NCBI RefSeq assembly: GCF_020509005.1
Contig: NC_063012.1
Location: 3,906,001 to 3,970,000 of the forward strand
Direction: 5' to 3'
Length of the DNA: 64,000 nt
DNA from: Fulvia fulva
Taxonomy: Eukaryota > Ascomycota > Dothideomycetes > Mycosphaerellales > Mycosphaerellaceae
In this document: positions 20,747 through 32,704 of the stretch, in pieces
Position numbering within the stretch: the stretch's first letter is position 1
Layout: each line of letters begins with the position of its first letter
Notes under the pieces: model-generated
The model's input: the letters and a program-made list of their open reading frames with translations, nothing else
What the model was told of the DNA's origin: nothing
The model's database searches: none
Translations under genes and position numbers: made by a program

Positions 20747-21118
20747 TGTTATGTCTCGTTCCAGGGCTAGTCTCAAAGAGGAGATCAGTCAAGTCACGTG
20801 GCGGTATTCTTTGGAGAGGCTGAAGCAAGCTGAGCGAAGATGAATGATTGAGATAGAAGTCGTATTCCAATCAGTGAGATAGTAACATGAGTTGAACGCC
20901 TCGAAGCCATAAGGGCATCTCGTCGTTCCTAAATACAAAGGAGACATCGCCATTCCAGGCGATGATCAATGTGATCAGTGTGATCAGTGTCGCTGAGCAT
21001 ACTGATCACTGAGCACTGATCACCCCTGTCACGTGACAGGTGATCAGTTCTAGTGAGGCAGGGTCCCGTGACTCTACAGGTGAGGGTTGTGGGGCAGCGC
21101 GCTGCTTAAACCGTAACA
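20747..21118 (-). repeat. 5' LTR of the intact gypsy element
   Basis: 372 bp; sense orientation runs from 21,118 down to 20,747. The part above about 20,900 behaves as U3 (TGATCA cluster, TATA-like TGTATTTA at about 20,930-20,937). The sequence complementary to the primer site lies at 20,892-20,900, which would place the transcript start there by analogy with Tf1. U3 would be about 218 bp and R-U5 about 154 bp. Confidence 0.9.
20892..21046 (-). promoter_or_regulatory. Putative U3 promoter of the gypsy element
   Basis: Six TGATCA hexamers start at 20,963, 20,972, 20,981, 21,003, 21,017 and 21,041. A perfect 16 bp palindrome containing CACGTG lies at 21,025-21,040. A TATA-like TGTATTTA sits about 30-37 bp upstream of the inferred start at 20,900 (sense GGCGTTCAAC). 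A short upstream ORF begins at ATG 20,888 and stops after five codons, ahead of Gag. The transcription role is inferred. Confidence 0.55.
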
Positions 21119-22700
21119 CTTACCCTCGAGTAGGCGGTAATTAGTCTTAGCTAATAGGTCGTATAAGTTACGCTATTCGTCGTACTTAGTAATAAAGATA
21201 GAAAATGACTCGTTCTTACCCTATAATAAGACCTAGAGCTTCTAGAAGGCCTTACCTACGACGTCCTTCTTACTATACCGATCGATAAGGAATTATATTA
21301 TCCTATCGATAGACTTAAAGGGGTTAACGTAATTGCGCTTAGTACGCTTAGAGGGTACTCGCGGATTGTATAGCTAGTATAGGTACCCGTCGAGGTAGTT
21401 AAGGATATAGCGTAGTCCGCCCCGATAGTCTAGAACTATATTACGGACAGCTTGATCTCTAGCTAATCGAGCTAACGGTCAAAGTTTATATTCTTATTAT
21501 CGAACTTACTTTCTAGATCCTTAACTAACTTGTTAGTATATATAATATTAACGGAGAGTTCGATAGTAGTAAACTAGCTAACGGCGGTATTACTAGTCCC
21601 CCTAGAAGTACTACTAGGTATACCCTAGCGTTCTCGTCGTAAAGAGTTACGGCGTAGGTAACGGCGTAGTCGACTATTATCTCTACCCTTATCGTTATTA
21701 GAGTTGTCTCCGTCGTTATCGCTACTACCTCTACTACCTCCTCGTCGGGTACCTCTACCTATACGGTCCTACTAATTAGGAGGCGTAGGTAATTGTGAAA
21801 TACCGTTACGACGAGGGGAGTAGACGCGGACCTAACGACTACGGTCATTATTATTATTACTATTAGTACCGATAGTATCGCTAGTACCGTTCGTATCCTT
21901 AGCTACTAGCTAAGCCTTTCGCTATACTACCTCCTTATTTAGAGCCTAATTACGCTTAGACAGGGCTTTAATGTCCCTAGGTAACATGCCTACCTACGAC
22001 TCCTCGACCTATCTAAAGAGCGTATCGTTATCCTATCGGAGGCGCTAATTAGCTTCCTTAAGGTCTTATATCTAACTCTTATACCTCTAGTATTTGTTAA
22101 AGTAGAATATAAAGAGGCCCTTAACATCCTTATCCTTTTCGAGTTAACTAAGACTCTCGGATACGATATTACGTTCCTTCTTTATATCGGCGTACTTACG
22201 CTATATAACCTTATTAGCCTTCTTTAGGGACTCGACCTAGTTAAAAAGTGTGATAAAGTCTGACTATATCTAGCGAACGAGGTGAAACATAATCTCCGGG
22301 TATACTATAGTACGAGTCGCGAACTCGGCTAGGCTCTTAATAGTAGTATACTCTAAGGCAATCGCCTACTCCTTAGGTTAGCGTATATTATTAGTTTCAC
22401 TATCTTATATAGATATATTATCTCTTAACTCTATAATCTTATATACCTTAATTCCTCCTTCTTCTAAGATCTATTCTTCGTCGAGGAATTATACGAAGTT
22501 AATAGGGTCGGAGGTTAAGGTAAACTACTATTCTTTAGATAGTAGGTCCTCGATCTCTTATTATTCGGCGGCGAATACGTTCGAGTCGTCGTCGGAAGGA
22601 AAGGCACCTAGGGCGGTATCGATACCTAGGTTATTAAGTGTCTACGTTTTAGTAGATACGGTTAGGAAAAGCTTAGCGCGTACGAGCGACTAACGCTTAT
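21119..22700 (-). mobile_element. RIPed gypsy gag, N-terminal part (left arm)
   Basis: This continues the gag interrupted at 14,050; the second CTTAC copy opens it. It is the reverse complement of 30,210-31,791. The right-arm copy reads as a Lys/Glu-rich coiled region (NKVI-RKYADIKKERN), an Arg/Gly/Asn-rich stretch and a capsid-like part, with TAG at many former Gln and Trp positions. It is non-functional. Confidence 0.7.
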
Positions 22701-23240
22701 ACTTACTAAGATCTAGATAAAGAGGTTACTTAGGTAAGAGCACCCCGTTAGTAGTACTACCGGGTATAGCTATATTATACTATTACGTAGTAGATAAGAC
22801 TGCTCTCTTAGTAGGTATATAAGGGCCGTATAAGAGTAGTAAGGCGCGCGTTTTACGCGAAGGAGAGAGGTGATCTATTGACTTAACTAATACTCTTATT
22901 TACGCAACTATAGTTATTATTAATACGCCTATACGCGCGACTCGACGGTTAGTAACTATAGTGAACTTGACCTGCCTTAACGCGTACTTTACTAGTACGA
23001 TTTAATTATAACTACTAGCCTAACTAGATAGGCCGCTTATAAGACCGAACAAACTATTACGGGTAGTGAGCTATAAGACGATAGTATAGGGTTGCCGTAA
23101 AACAAGCGTTATTTAGTAAGGCTACGAAAGAGAAGCGCGAAGCGCGCGAGATATATAGGGAAGCGCTAAGGCGCTAATACGCGGGGAAGAGCCGCGGCGC
23201 GACGTTACGGTAGTAGTAAACCGTAATAATAATCGCTTCT
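22701..23240 (-). other. Leader or LTR region of the degraded gypsy (left arm)
   Basis: Non-coding sequence upstream of gag, with a GC-rich hairpin-prone run near 23,122-23,215 starting CTACGAAAGAGAAGCGCG. It resembles the leader at 2,109 of the Gag-integrase element. LTR ends were not found. It is mirrored at 29,670-30,209. Confidence 0.45.
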
Positions 23241-25783
23241 ACTTATATCTTCTTATACTAGTTTATCCGCCGGTTATAGGACAGATATAACCCGTACTAC
23301 TACCGATCCGAGTTATCGACGACGAGTAATATAAAGCCGATCCCGCCGAACTCGATTAATAGGAAGTTAAGTAAATTCTAGACTATAAGAAGAGATAGCC
23401 GCGAGGACTAATACCGGTAGGAGGTAAGTAGCTATATTAGGAATACTTAGTAAAATATATTAGATATAATAAGCTATTCTATAAAGCTACGGACTAGGTT
23501 ATCGAGACTACCGCCGCCTCTATAGCCGACTTTTACTATAACTACCCGAGAGCGACCAAATTATCTAGTTTCTAACTACCTATAGACTAGATACTAAATA
23601 AGAATGCTATAGGTATACGTATAGCGCGCTAACTAGTATAAGTAGCGATAGCTCTAATACCGGTAGGACTAGGCCTCCGGGCTTATAAGAGAGAGAGCGC
23701 GCGAGTTAAGACGATATTAAAGCTCTTCTAAATATAGAGTATAGCCGCCTAGATAGCGCGAGTCACTACGGTATAGGGCACCTATACGAGGAACTTAGTA
23801 TATATAACGAGAGAGACACCGTCCGGACATTAACTAAGGTTAATACGCTATATCGCCGTAGTAGTTACCCCGCGCCTCGTAGCGTTATATAGGATAGTTC
23901 CGCGGAGGATAGACTAAACGACGAATTAGACGATAGTCTAATAGATAATAAGGTGTTTACGAAGATAATAAGAGATATAATAGATACAATAGATATAAGA
24001 GGAGAGAAGAGTACTCCGGAGCGTACTCTAAGAAGGGGGGGGTAGTATTACCGTACCTACGTATATTTACTTAAACCCGCGGGTATATACCTAGACCCCG
24101 TACCTACTAACTAATCCGACTAGCGGCTTAGCGCCTATATATAACTCTCGCGCCCTCCGCGCCTCTCTTAGATAGAATATCTATTCGACTTATACCTTAC
24201 CCGACTACGTACTTATACCTACTTATAATAGACCTAATAGTAACTAATAGACTAAGTAAGGAGAGGTACCTAATCCTAGTATTAAGTATAAAGGCCGAGT
24301 ATATTGCGTATATCTATATTAAGTACGTATTTAGTAGGTACGGGCTCCTAAAGCCAATTACGTCCGATCGCGGTCCGTAATAGTTATTAGTATTCTAGTA
24401 ACGCCTCTACGAGTTACTATAGATTAAGCGAAAGTTGTCTACTAGATACTACCCCGAGACCGATAGATAGAGCGAGAATACGAAAAAGGAAATAGAAAAG
24501 TACCTCCGAGCTTTTATTAACTATACCTAGGACGACTAGCCGGATTAGCTACCGCTAGTAGAATTTATAGCTAATAACAGAGTATCTAAAATGACGGCAG
24601 TGTTACTATTTATAGCTAACTACGGTAAACTACCGCGATACGTAGACGGCGAGCTAGACCTTCCGATCCGAGCAATACCCGCTAAGTAGAAGCTTAACGT
24701 ATAATCGGCCGACACTTTCGTAAAGAGAATAAGCGATATACGGGAGTATCTATACGAAGTAATATATATAGTATAAGACTTAGAAGCCGACTTCGCTAAT
24801 TAATATTGTATACTAGTACCTACGTACGAGGTAGGCAATAAAGTCTACTTAAGTACCCGTAACTAGCGTATAGCTCGGCTATCTAAGAAGCTTAACTATC
24901 GCTACGTAGGCCCCTACGTAATAATAGAAGTACTGCCGAACGATACGTATCGCCTAAGTCTACCGCGGTCGCTAGGGAACCTATATAACGGATTCTATAT
25001 AAACCTCTTACTCCCTATATATAAAGCGTTGCCCGGCTAAGTAGAACTAACCCTACCGCCGATCGAGGTAGAGAATGAAGAGGGAAGTAATTAGTTCTAG
25101 TATATAGATAAGATCCTAAATATACGGAGGAAGTACGGCTAGTATAAGTATCTAGTTAGTTAGGTAGGAGACGACGAGGATCTAATATAGGAGCTAGCGG
25201 AGGATATAATAGAGATAGCTACCGCCTCTATTATAGATCTCTACTATAACAGCCTAAGGAAACTAATACCTACCGGCTTTATAGCACTAGAAGGATAGGT
25301 AGCGAATGAAGCGAACCCCTCCGCGTCGGTATTAGTTATAGCTAAAGTAGTAACTATAGGTAGGTACTACCTTTAGGTAGAAACAGCGCCTATAGCTCTC
25401 CTATATAAGGCAGATAACTATGTTAGTCTAATAGCGATAGTAGCTTTAGATAAAGACTCGTATAGTACGGACCCGAGAAAAGCGACCGATAGTAGGAATA
25501 CGAGTAATATACGTTAATACGAATAGGAAGCTTCCTATAACTCTATAAACTTAACGGTACCGCTATCTTCGAATAGTATTAGGTTCTATAGCTCTTTAGA
25601 TGCTTATATAACAGCGCCTATAACGGGGGCCTTTATAGACTTTATAAATCGCTACGACTCTCTCGGTATCTAATATAGTATAGATAATAACGCGATAAAT
25701 AATAAAGTAGATAATCTAGAGGACGATACGACCTTCGTATAGGCCTACGTCGTAAGGAAGAATAGCACTAAGGACAGGCCAAT
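23241..25783 (+). mobile_element. RIPed gypsy integrase and chromodomain remnants (left arm)
   Basis: At 23,330-23,580 the plus strand encodes a chromodomain-like remnant (EYLVKYIRYN, IADFYYNYP). At 24,280-25,300 it encodes an integrase end (ITSDRGPQ, STRYHPETDRQSE, FIANNRVS, VGNKVYLSTRN) followed by a second chromodomain-like segment (KYLVSQVGDDEDLI). The frame stays readable with Gln/Trp TAGs to about 25,780, an extra C-terminal region of about 160 codons. A leader-like G run (eight G) is at 24,035-24,042. RT and the gag of this second element are missing. Mirrored at 27,127-29,669. Confidence 0.65.
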
Positions 25784-27126
25784 AGATTAGGCGAGGATAT
25801 TAGTATCGTCGACGAATCCCGATACTAAGGTCTACGGGGAGGTTAGTAGTAGGATAAGGTCCGCTATAAAGGTAAGGAATAGGATAGGGGAGAGAGTAGA
25901 TCCTTAAGGAATCCTAGTCGTTACTTTTACCGGATCGGATCTATACCTTTCGAGAAGGATGTTTATCGTCCGGTCTTAGAGGAAGGAGTAGATAAATTCT
26001 ATAGCCTAGAGGGGGATACCTTTCTATTATAGGATATAGATAAGCCTTTAGTATAAGATATTATTAAACGCTCCTAAGATATTAAGAGAGAGTAGTAACG
26101 CTACCCGGTTCCTACCGTAGTACTAGAGAATTTAGATCTATTCCGTAATTAGCTCTATTACCGTTAGCGTTAACCGTTAGCTCCGTCTACCTATCTATAT
26201 TACTAGGAGTAGGTAGTTATCCTTAACTATTCGCGTAATCCTCTAGGCTACTATCTTCTCGAGAACCTTACCTATCGTATTAAGGAGCGTAATCGGTCGG
26301 TATAACTAAAGTCAAGTATAGTCCTCCTTCTATAGCTTTCTAAGTACTACTATTATTGATTCTCTATACGGCTTTAGGTAGTGTCCTTATCGTAGGTATT
26401 TAGTAAAAAGGGCTACTAGGCTCGGGCGATTTCCTTCTTATACTCTTTTAGTAGGAGGTTAGGTATCTTATCTAACCCGGGGGCTTTTCGTTTTTTAAGC
26501 TTATCTATAACTCCCTCTACTTTCTCTAGGGTAACCGGCTAGTCTATTTCTAATAGCTCCGGGTATATTATCGAGTCTATATTAGTAAGGTCCGCCTCTA
26601 TATATATCGAGAAGAAGTAATCGGCTAAGGCTCTAGCTTTATCTCTAGGTATAGTCTAGGTAACCCCTTCGCGGTTTACGATCGGGAGAAAGTAGGGAGC
26701 CCTTTCTTCTTATTACGGCTACGTAAGCGGCCCGCTTAGACCCCGCGCTACCGGCTTACCTAAACAGGCAAAAGACGAGGTCGTAAAGCTCGTAAGCTTT
26801 ATGCTAGCGGAGCCTTATCTAGGCTTACTTTAGATAATAGACTACCCTAAGTACCGCCGTAATACTTCTTAGGGTAATCTTACCTATTTAGCGAGTCTCT
26901 ATATTTACTTTAGGTACTCTATAACTATCTCTACTATCTATAAGGGAGCTATTCTTAATATAGGGCAAATAACGAAGTTGTTAGACAGGCTATCTAAGAG
27001 GAGTACGAGGTATAGAAAGTTAATATATAAGCCGAGGTATACGGGCCGGCCCGTGCCGAGTCACGTGACCGACTACTATTTACTAGACGTCCGCCTAGAC
27101 CCGTAATACTACTCCCCCTCCAAAAA
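25784..27126 (-). mobile_element. Spacer of the inverted repeat: RIPed LINE RT fragment and LTR-like sequence
   Basis: Minus-strand reading gives LINE RT motifs: KRKAPGLDKIPNLLLKEY near 26,450-26,505 and GFVDDTNILA near 25,785-25,815, where the fragment stops at the arm junction. It belongs to neither family A nor B exactly. About 26,970-27,115 looks like part of an LTR (TATA-like TATATATTAA, possible end GTCTAACA), but this is tentative. Confidence 0.6.
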
Positions 27127-29669
27127 ATTGGCCTGTCCTTAGTGCTATTCTTCCTTACGACGTAGGCCTATACGAAGGTCGTATCGTCCTCTAGATTATC
27201 TACTTTATTATTTATCGCGTTATTATCTATACTATATTAGATACCGAGAGAGTCGTAGCGATTTATAAAGTCTATAAAGGCCCCCGTTATAGGCGCTGTT
27301 ATATAAGCATCTAAAGAGCTATAGAACCTAATACTATTCGAAGATAGCGGTACCGTTAAGTTTATAGAGTTATAGGAAGCTTCCTATTCGTATTAACGTA
27401 TATTACTCGTATTCCTACTATCGGTCGCTTTTCTCGGGTCCGTACTATACGAGTCTTTATCTAAAGCTACTATCGCTATTAGACTAACATAGTTATCTGC
27501 CTTATATAGGAGAGCTATAGGCGCTGTTTCTACCTAAAGGTAGTACCTACCTATAGTTACTACTTTAGCTATAACTAATACCGACGCGGAGGGGTTCGCT
27601 TCATTCGCTACCTATCCTTCTAGTGCTATAAAGCCGGTAGGTATTAGTTTCCTTAGGCTGTTATAGTAGAGATCTATAATAGAGGCGGTAGCTATCTCTA
27701 TTATATCCTCCGCTAGCTCCTATATTAGATCCTCGTCGTCTCCTACCTAACTAACTAGATACTTATACTAGCCGTACTTCCTCCGTATATTTAGGATCTT
27801 ATCTATATACTAGAACTAATTACTTCCCTCTTCATTCTCTACCTCGATCGGCGGTAGGGTTAGTTCTACTTAGCCGGGCAACGCTTTATATATAGGGAGT
27901 AAGAGGTTTATATAGAATCCGTTATATAGGTTCCCTAGCGACCGCGGTAGGCTTAGGCGATACGTATCGTTCGGCAGTACTTCTATTATTACGTAGGGGC
28001 CTACGTAGCGATAGTTAAGCTTCTTAGATAGCCGAGCTATACGCTAGTTACGGGTACTTAAGTAGACTTTATTGCCTACCTCGTACGTAGGTACTAGTAT
28101 ACAATATTAATTAGCGAAGTCGGCTTCTAAGTCTTATACTATATATATTACTTCGTATAGATACTCCCGTATATCGCTTATTCTCTTTACGAAAGTGTCG
28201 GCCGATTATACGTTAAGCTTCTACTTAGCGGGTATTGCTCGGATCGGAAGGTCTAGCTCGCCGTCTACGTATCGCGGTAGTTTACCGTAGTTAGCTATAA
28301 ATAGTAACACTGCCGTCATTTTAGATACTCTGTTATTAGCTATAAATTCTACTAGCGGTAGCTAATCCGGCTAGTCGTCCTAGGTATAGTTAATAAAAGC
28401 TCGGAGGTACTTTTCTATTTCCTTTTTCGTATTCTCGCTCTATCTATCGGTCTCGGGGTAGTATCTAGTAGACAACTTTCGCTTAATCTATAGTAACTCG
28501 TAGAGGCGTTACTAGAATACTAATAACTATTACGGACCGCGATCGGACGTAATTGGCTTTAGGAGCCCGTACCTACTAAATACGTACTTAATATAGATAT
28601 ACGCAATATACTCGGCCTTTATACTTAATACTAGGATTAGGTACCTCTCCTTACTTAGTCTATTAGTTACTATTAGGTCTATTATAAGTAGGTATAAGTA
28701 CGTAGTCGGGTAAGGTATAAGTCGAATAGATATTCTATCTAAGAGAGGCGCGGAGGGCGCGAGAGTTATATATAGGCGCTAAGCCGCTAGTCGGATTAGT
28801 TAGTAGGTACGGGGTCTAGGTATATACCCGCGGGTTTAAGTAAATATACGTAGGTACGGTAATACTACCCCCCCCTTCTTAGAGTACGCTCCGGAGTACT
28901 CTTCTCTCCTCTTATATCTATTGTATCTATTATATCTCTTATTATCTTCGTAAACACCTTATTATCTATTAGACTATCGTCTAATTCGTCGTTTAGTCTA
29001 TCCTCCGCGGAACTATCCTATATAACGCTACGAGGCGCGGGGTAACTACTACGGCGATATAGCGTATTAACCTTAGTTAATGTCCGGACGGTGTCTCTCT
29101 CGTTATATATACTAAGTTCCTCGTATAGGTGCCCTATACCGTAGTGACTCGCGCTATCTAGGCGGCTATACTCTATATTTAGAAGAGCTTTAATATCGTC
29201 TTAACTCGCGCGCTCTCTCTCTTATAAGCCCGGAGGCCTAGTCCTACCGGTATTAGAGCTATCGCTACTTATACTAGTTAGCGCGCTATACGTATACCTA
29301 TAGCATTCTTATTTAGTATCTAGTCTATAGGTAGTTAGAAACTAGATAATTTGGTCGCTCTCGGGTAGTTATAGTAAAAGTCGGCTATAGAGGCGGCGGT
29401 AGTCTCGATAACCTAGTCCGTAGCTTTATAGAATAGCTTATTATATCTAATATATTTTACTAAGTATTCCTAATATAGCTACTTACCTCCTACCGGTATT
29501 AGTCCTCGCGGCTATCTCTTCTTATAGTCTAGAATTTACTTAACTTCCTATTAATCGAGTTCGGCGGGATCGGCTTTATATTACTCGTCGTCGATAACTC
29601 GGATCGGTAGTAGTACGGGTTATATCTGTCCTATAACCGGCGGATAAACTAGTATAAGAAGATATAAGT
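27127..29669 (-). mobile_element. RIPed gypsy integrase and chromodomain remnants (right arm)
   Basis: Reverse complement of 23,241-25,783 and the same content: integrase end plus chromodomain at about 27,610-28,630 and a separate chromodomain remnant at about 29,330-29,580, now on the minus strand. Sampled stretches are identical to the left arm, including all RIP stops. Confidence 0.65.
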
Positions 29670-30209
29670 AGAAGCGATTATTATTACGGTTTACTACTAC
29701 CGTAACGTCGCGCCGCGGCTCTTCCCCGCGTATTAGCGCCTTAGCGCTTCCCTATATATCTCGCGCGCTTCGCGCTTCTCTTTCGTAGCCTTACTAAATA
29801 ACGCTTGTTTTACGGCAACCCTATACTATCGTCTTATAGCTCACTACCCGTAATAGTTTGTTCGGTCTTATAAGCGGCCTATCTAGTTAGGCTAGTAGTT
29901 ATAATTAAATCGTACTAGTAAAGTACGCGTTAAGGCAGGTCAAGTTCACTATAGTTACTAACCGTCGAGTCGCGCGTATAGGCGTATTAATAATAACTAT
30001 AGTTGCGTAAATAAGAGTATTAGTTAAGTCAATAGATCACCTCTCTCCTTCGCGTAAAACGCGCGCCTTACTACTCTTATACGGCCCTTATATACCTACT
30101 AAGAGAGCAGTCTTATCTACTACGTAATAGTATAATATAGCTATACCCGGTAGTACTACTAACGGGGTGCTCTTACCTAAGTAACCTCTTTATCTAGATC
30201 TTAGTAAGT
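29670..30209 (+). other. Leader or LTR region of the degraded gypsy (right arm)
   Basis: Mirror of 22,701-23,240. Non-coding, with the same GC-rich run near 29,695-29,788. No gene is seen. Confidence 0.45.
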
Positions 30210-32704
30210 ATAAGCGTTAGTCGCTCGTACGCGCTAAGCTTTTCCTAACCGTATCTACTAAAACGTAGACACTTAATAACCTAGGTATCGATACCGCCCT
30301 AGGTGCCTTTCCTTCCGACGACGACTCGAACGTATTCGCCGCCGAATAATAAGAGATCGAGGACCTACTATCTAAAGAATAGTAGTTTACCTTAACCTCC
30401 GACCCTATTAACTTCGTATAATTCCTCGACGAAGAATAGATCTTAGAAGAAGGAGGAATTAAGGTATATAAGATTATAGAGTTAAGAGATAATATATCTA
30501 TATAAGATAGTGAAACTAATAATATACGCTAACCTAAGGAGTAGGCGATTGCCTTAGAGTATACTACTATTAAGAGCCTAGCCGAGTTCGCGACTCGTAC
30601 TATAGTATACCCGGAGATTATGTTTCACCTCGTTCGCTAGATATAGTCAGACTTTATCACACTTTTTAACTAGGTCGAGTCCCTAAAGAAGGCTAATAAG
30701 GTTATATAGCGTAAGTACGCCGATATAAAGAAGGAACGTAATATCGTATCCGAGAGTCTTAGTTAACTCGAAAAGGATAAGGATGTTAAGGGCCTCTTTA
30801 TATTCTACTTTAACAAATACTAGAGGTATAAGAGTTAGATATAAGACCTTAAGGAAGCTAATTAGCGCCTCCGATAGGATAACGATACGCTCTTTAGATA
30901 GGTCGAGGAGTCGTAGGTAGGCATGTTACCTAGGGACATTAAAGCCCTGTCTAAGCGTAATTAGGCTCTAAATAAGGAGGTAGTATAGCGAAAGGCTTAG
31001 CTAGTAGCTAAGGATACGAACGGTACTAGCGATACTATCGGTACTAATAGTAATAATAATAATGACCGTAGTCGTTAGGTCCGCGTCTACTCCCCTCGTC
31101 GTAACGGTATTTCACAATTACCTACGCCTCCTAATTAGTAGGACCGTATAGGTAGAGGTACCCGACGAGGAGGTAGTAGAGGTAGTAGCGATAACGACGG
31201 AGACAACTCTAATAACGATAAGGGTAGAGATAATAGTCGACTACGCCGTTACCTACGCCGTAACTCTTTACGACGAGAACGCTAGGGTATACCTAGTAGT
31301 ACTTCTAGGGGGACTAGTAATACCGCCGTTAGCTAGTTTACTACTATCGAACTCTCCGTTAATATTATATATACTAACAAGTTAGTTAAGGATCTAGAAA
31401 GTAAGTTCGATAATAAGAATATAAACTTTGACCGTTAGCTCGATTAGCTAGAGATCAAGCTGTCCGTAATATAGTTCTAGACTATCGGGGCGGACTACGC
31501 TATATCCTTAACTACCTCGACGGGTACCTATACTAGCTATACAATCCGCGAGTACCCTCTAAGCGTACTAAGCGCAATTACGTTAACCCCTTTAAGTCTA
31601 TCGATAGGATAATATAATTCCTTATCGATCGGTATAGTAAGAAGGACGTCGTAGGTAAGGCCTTCTAGAAGCTCTAGGTCTTATTATAGGGTAAGAACGA
31701 GTCATTTTCTATCTTTATTACTAAGTACGACGAATAGCGTAACTTATACGACCTATTAGCTAAGACTAATTACCGCCTACTCGAGGGTAAGCTTAACTAT
31801 AAATATATAGAGGCACTACCTATAGAGACTAAGGACCGCGAAGACTTAGTCGACCTATACTATAAGCTCGAAGCTAAGTTCGAGCGCCTAAAGTCAAAGA
31901 CCCTAGCTACACTACGACTACCTCGTAGTACTAGCGGTAGTAATAGCGGTAGTAACGGTACTATACCTACCGCGCCCGGCGTAGCCTAAGGTTTAGGCCT
32001 TAAGCTATACGCTTAGATACCGCGCAAATTTAAGGAACTTAAGAAGCTCGAGCCTAAGGAGAAGGCTAGTATTATCGTAGTAGGCGGTTATGTCCGCTAC
32101 CGCCGTATAGACTATAACTTATACTCGCTAGACTATTCTATTAAGTAGTATAAGCGCCCTCCGCCGCGCGCGAATACTAGCTCTCTAATATAGACACCGG
32201 CTAACCCTTAGTAATAGAGAAATAGCTAGACTAACGCTTAAGTACGACAACCGTTAGTCCTACTTATAAATATAATACTAAGAAGGAAATATAGCAAGAT
32301 ACGGTAATATAAGGACTAGAGTACGCTTTACGTATATTAGTAAGCTCTCTAATACCGCCTATTACACGAGGGGTACTAAGGCCGAGAATGTCCCCTTACC
32401 TTATAATACCTAGTAGTATAGATAGTAATTAAGCTCTTACCTTCCTTAATTATAGTACTACCTCTTAGTATATAAATTCTATATACGCTTGTATATATAA
32501 TCTTCCTCGACTCTAGGAAGAACCTCTTTAATTAGGACTAGCTAATAGCGGCTCCGCTAACGAGCTTATTACCGAGTCTACGTACTTTCCTTTTAATATC
32601 GGCGGCTACGTCGAAATCCTTAGCTACTATTTAGTAGAATTACTAGAGTATAACATCGTGCTCGGCTCTAGTTAGTTCGTAGACTATAAACTAGAGATAT
32701 AATA
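30210..32704 (+). mobile_element. RIPed gypsy gag and protease (right arm, uninterrupted)
   Basis: This plus-strand copy lacks the inserted element and so shows the complete degraded gag. It has a coiled N-terminus, an Arg/Asn/Gly-rich linker near 31,060-31,290, and a capsid-like part with SFSIFITKYDE near 31,705 and NYKYIEALPIETKDRED near 31,796. The protease fragment NSGSANELI lies near 32,550. TAG replaces many Trp and Gln codons. It stops at 32,704 where a minus-strand family A LINE begins in ATCT repeats. Confidence 0.7.

Larger units (their letters stand above)
14051..21118 (-). mobile_element. Complete Ty3/gypsy chromovirus-type LTR retrotransposon, apparently intact
   Basis: A 7,068 bp element bounded by 372 bp LTRs that I read as identical base for base, with TG...CA ends and a CTTAC target duplication. 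Reading on the minus strand: 5' LTR (20,747-21,118), self-priming type primer site, Gag, Pol (protease, RT, RNase H, integrase, chromodomain), polypurine tract, 3' LTR (14,051-14,422), plus one ORF on the opposite strand near the 3' end. There are no stops in Gag or Pol and CpA/TpG content is normal, although it sits in heavily RIPed gypsy gag. It is the youngest insertion in this part of the window and looks competent to move. Confidence 0.95.
11858..25783 (+). repeat. Left arm of giant inverted repeat (interrupted by intact gypsy element)
   Basis: Positions in this arm pair with the right arm at a constant sum of coordinates: x pairs with 52,910-x for x from 21,119 to 25,783, and with 45,837-x for x from 11,858 to 14,050. 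The difference of 7,073 is exactly the inserted gypsy element (7,068) plus its 5 bp duplication. Spot comparisons at about 23,100, 23,540, 24,041, 24,370, 25,775, 13,000 and 12,600 are identical or differ by single C/T or G/A changes. Without the insertion the arm is 6,853 bp. Confidence 0.85.

Noticed and set aside
20286..20843. 185-codon plus-strand ORF opposite Gag
   Set aside because: Antisense shadow of the Gag capsid coding region; no motif or composition of its own.
20963..21046. TGATCA cluster as a CRISPR-like or tandem repeat array
   Set aside because: Spacing is irregular (9, 9, 22, 14 and 24 bp) and the organism is a fungus; better read as promoter sites.
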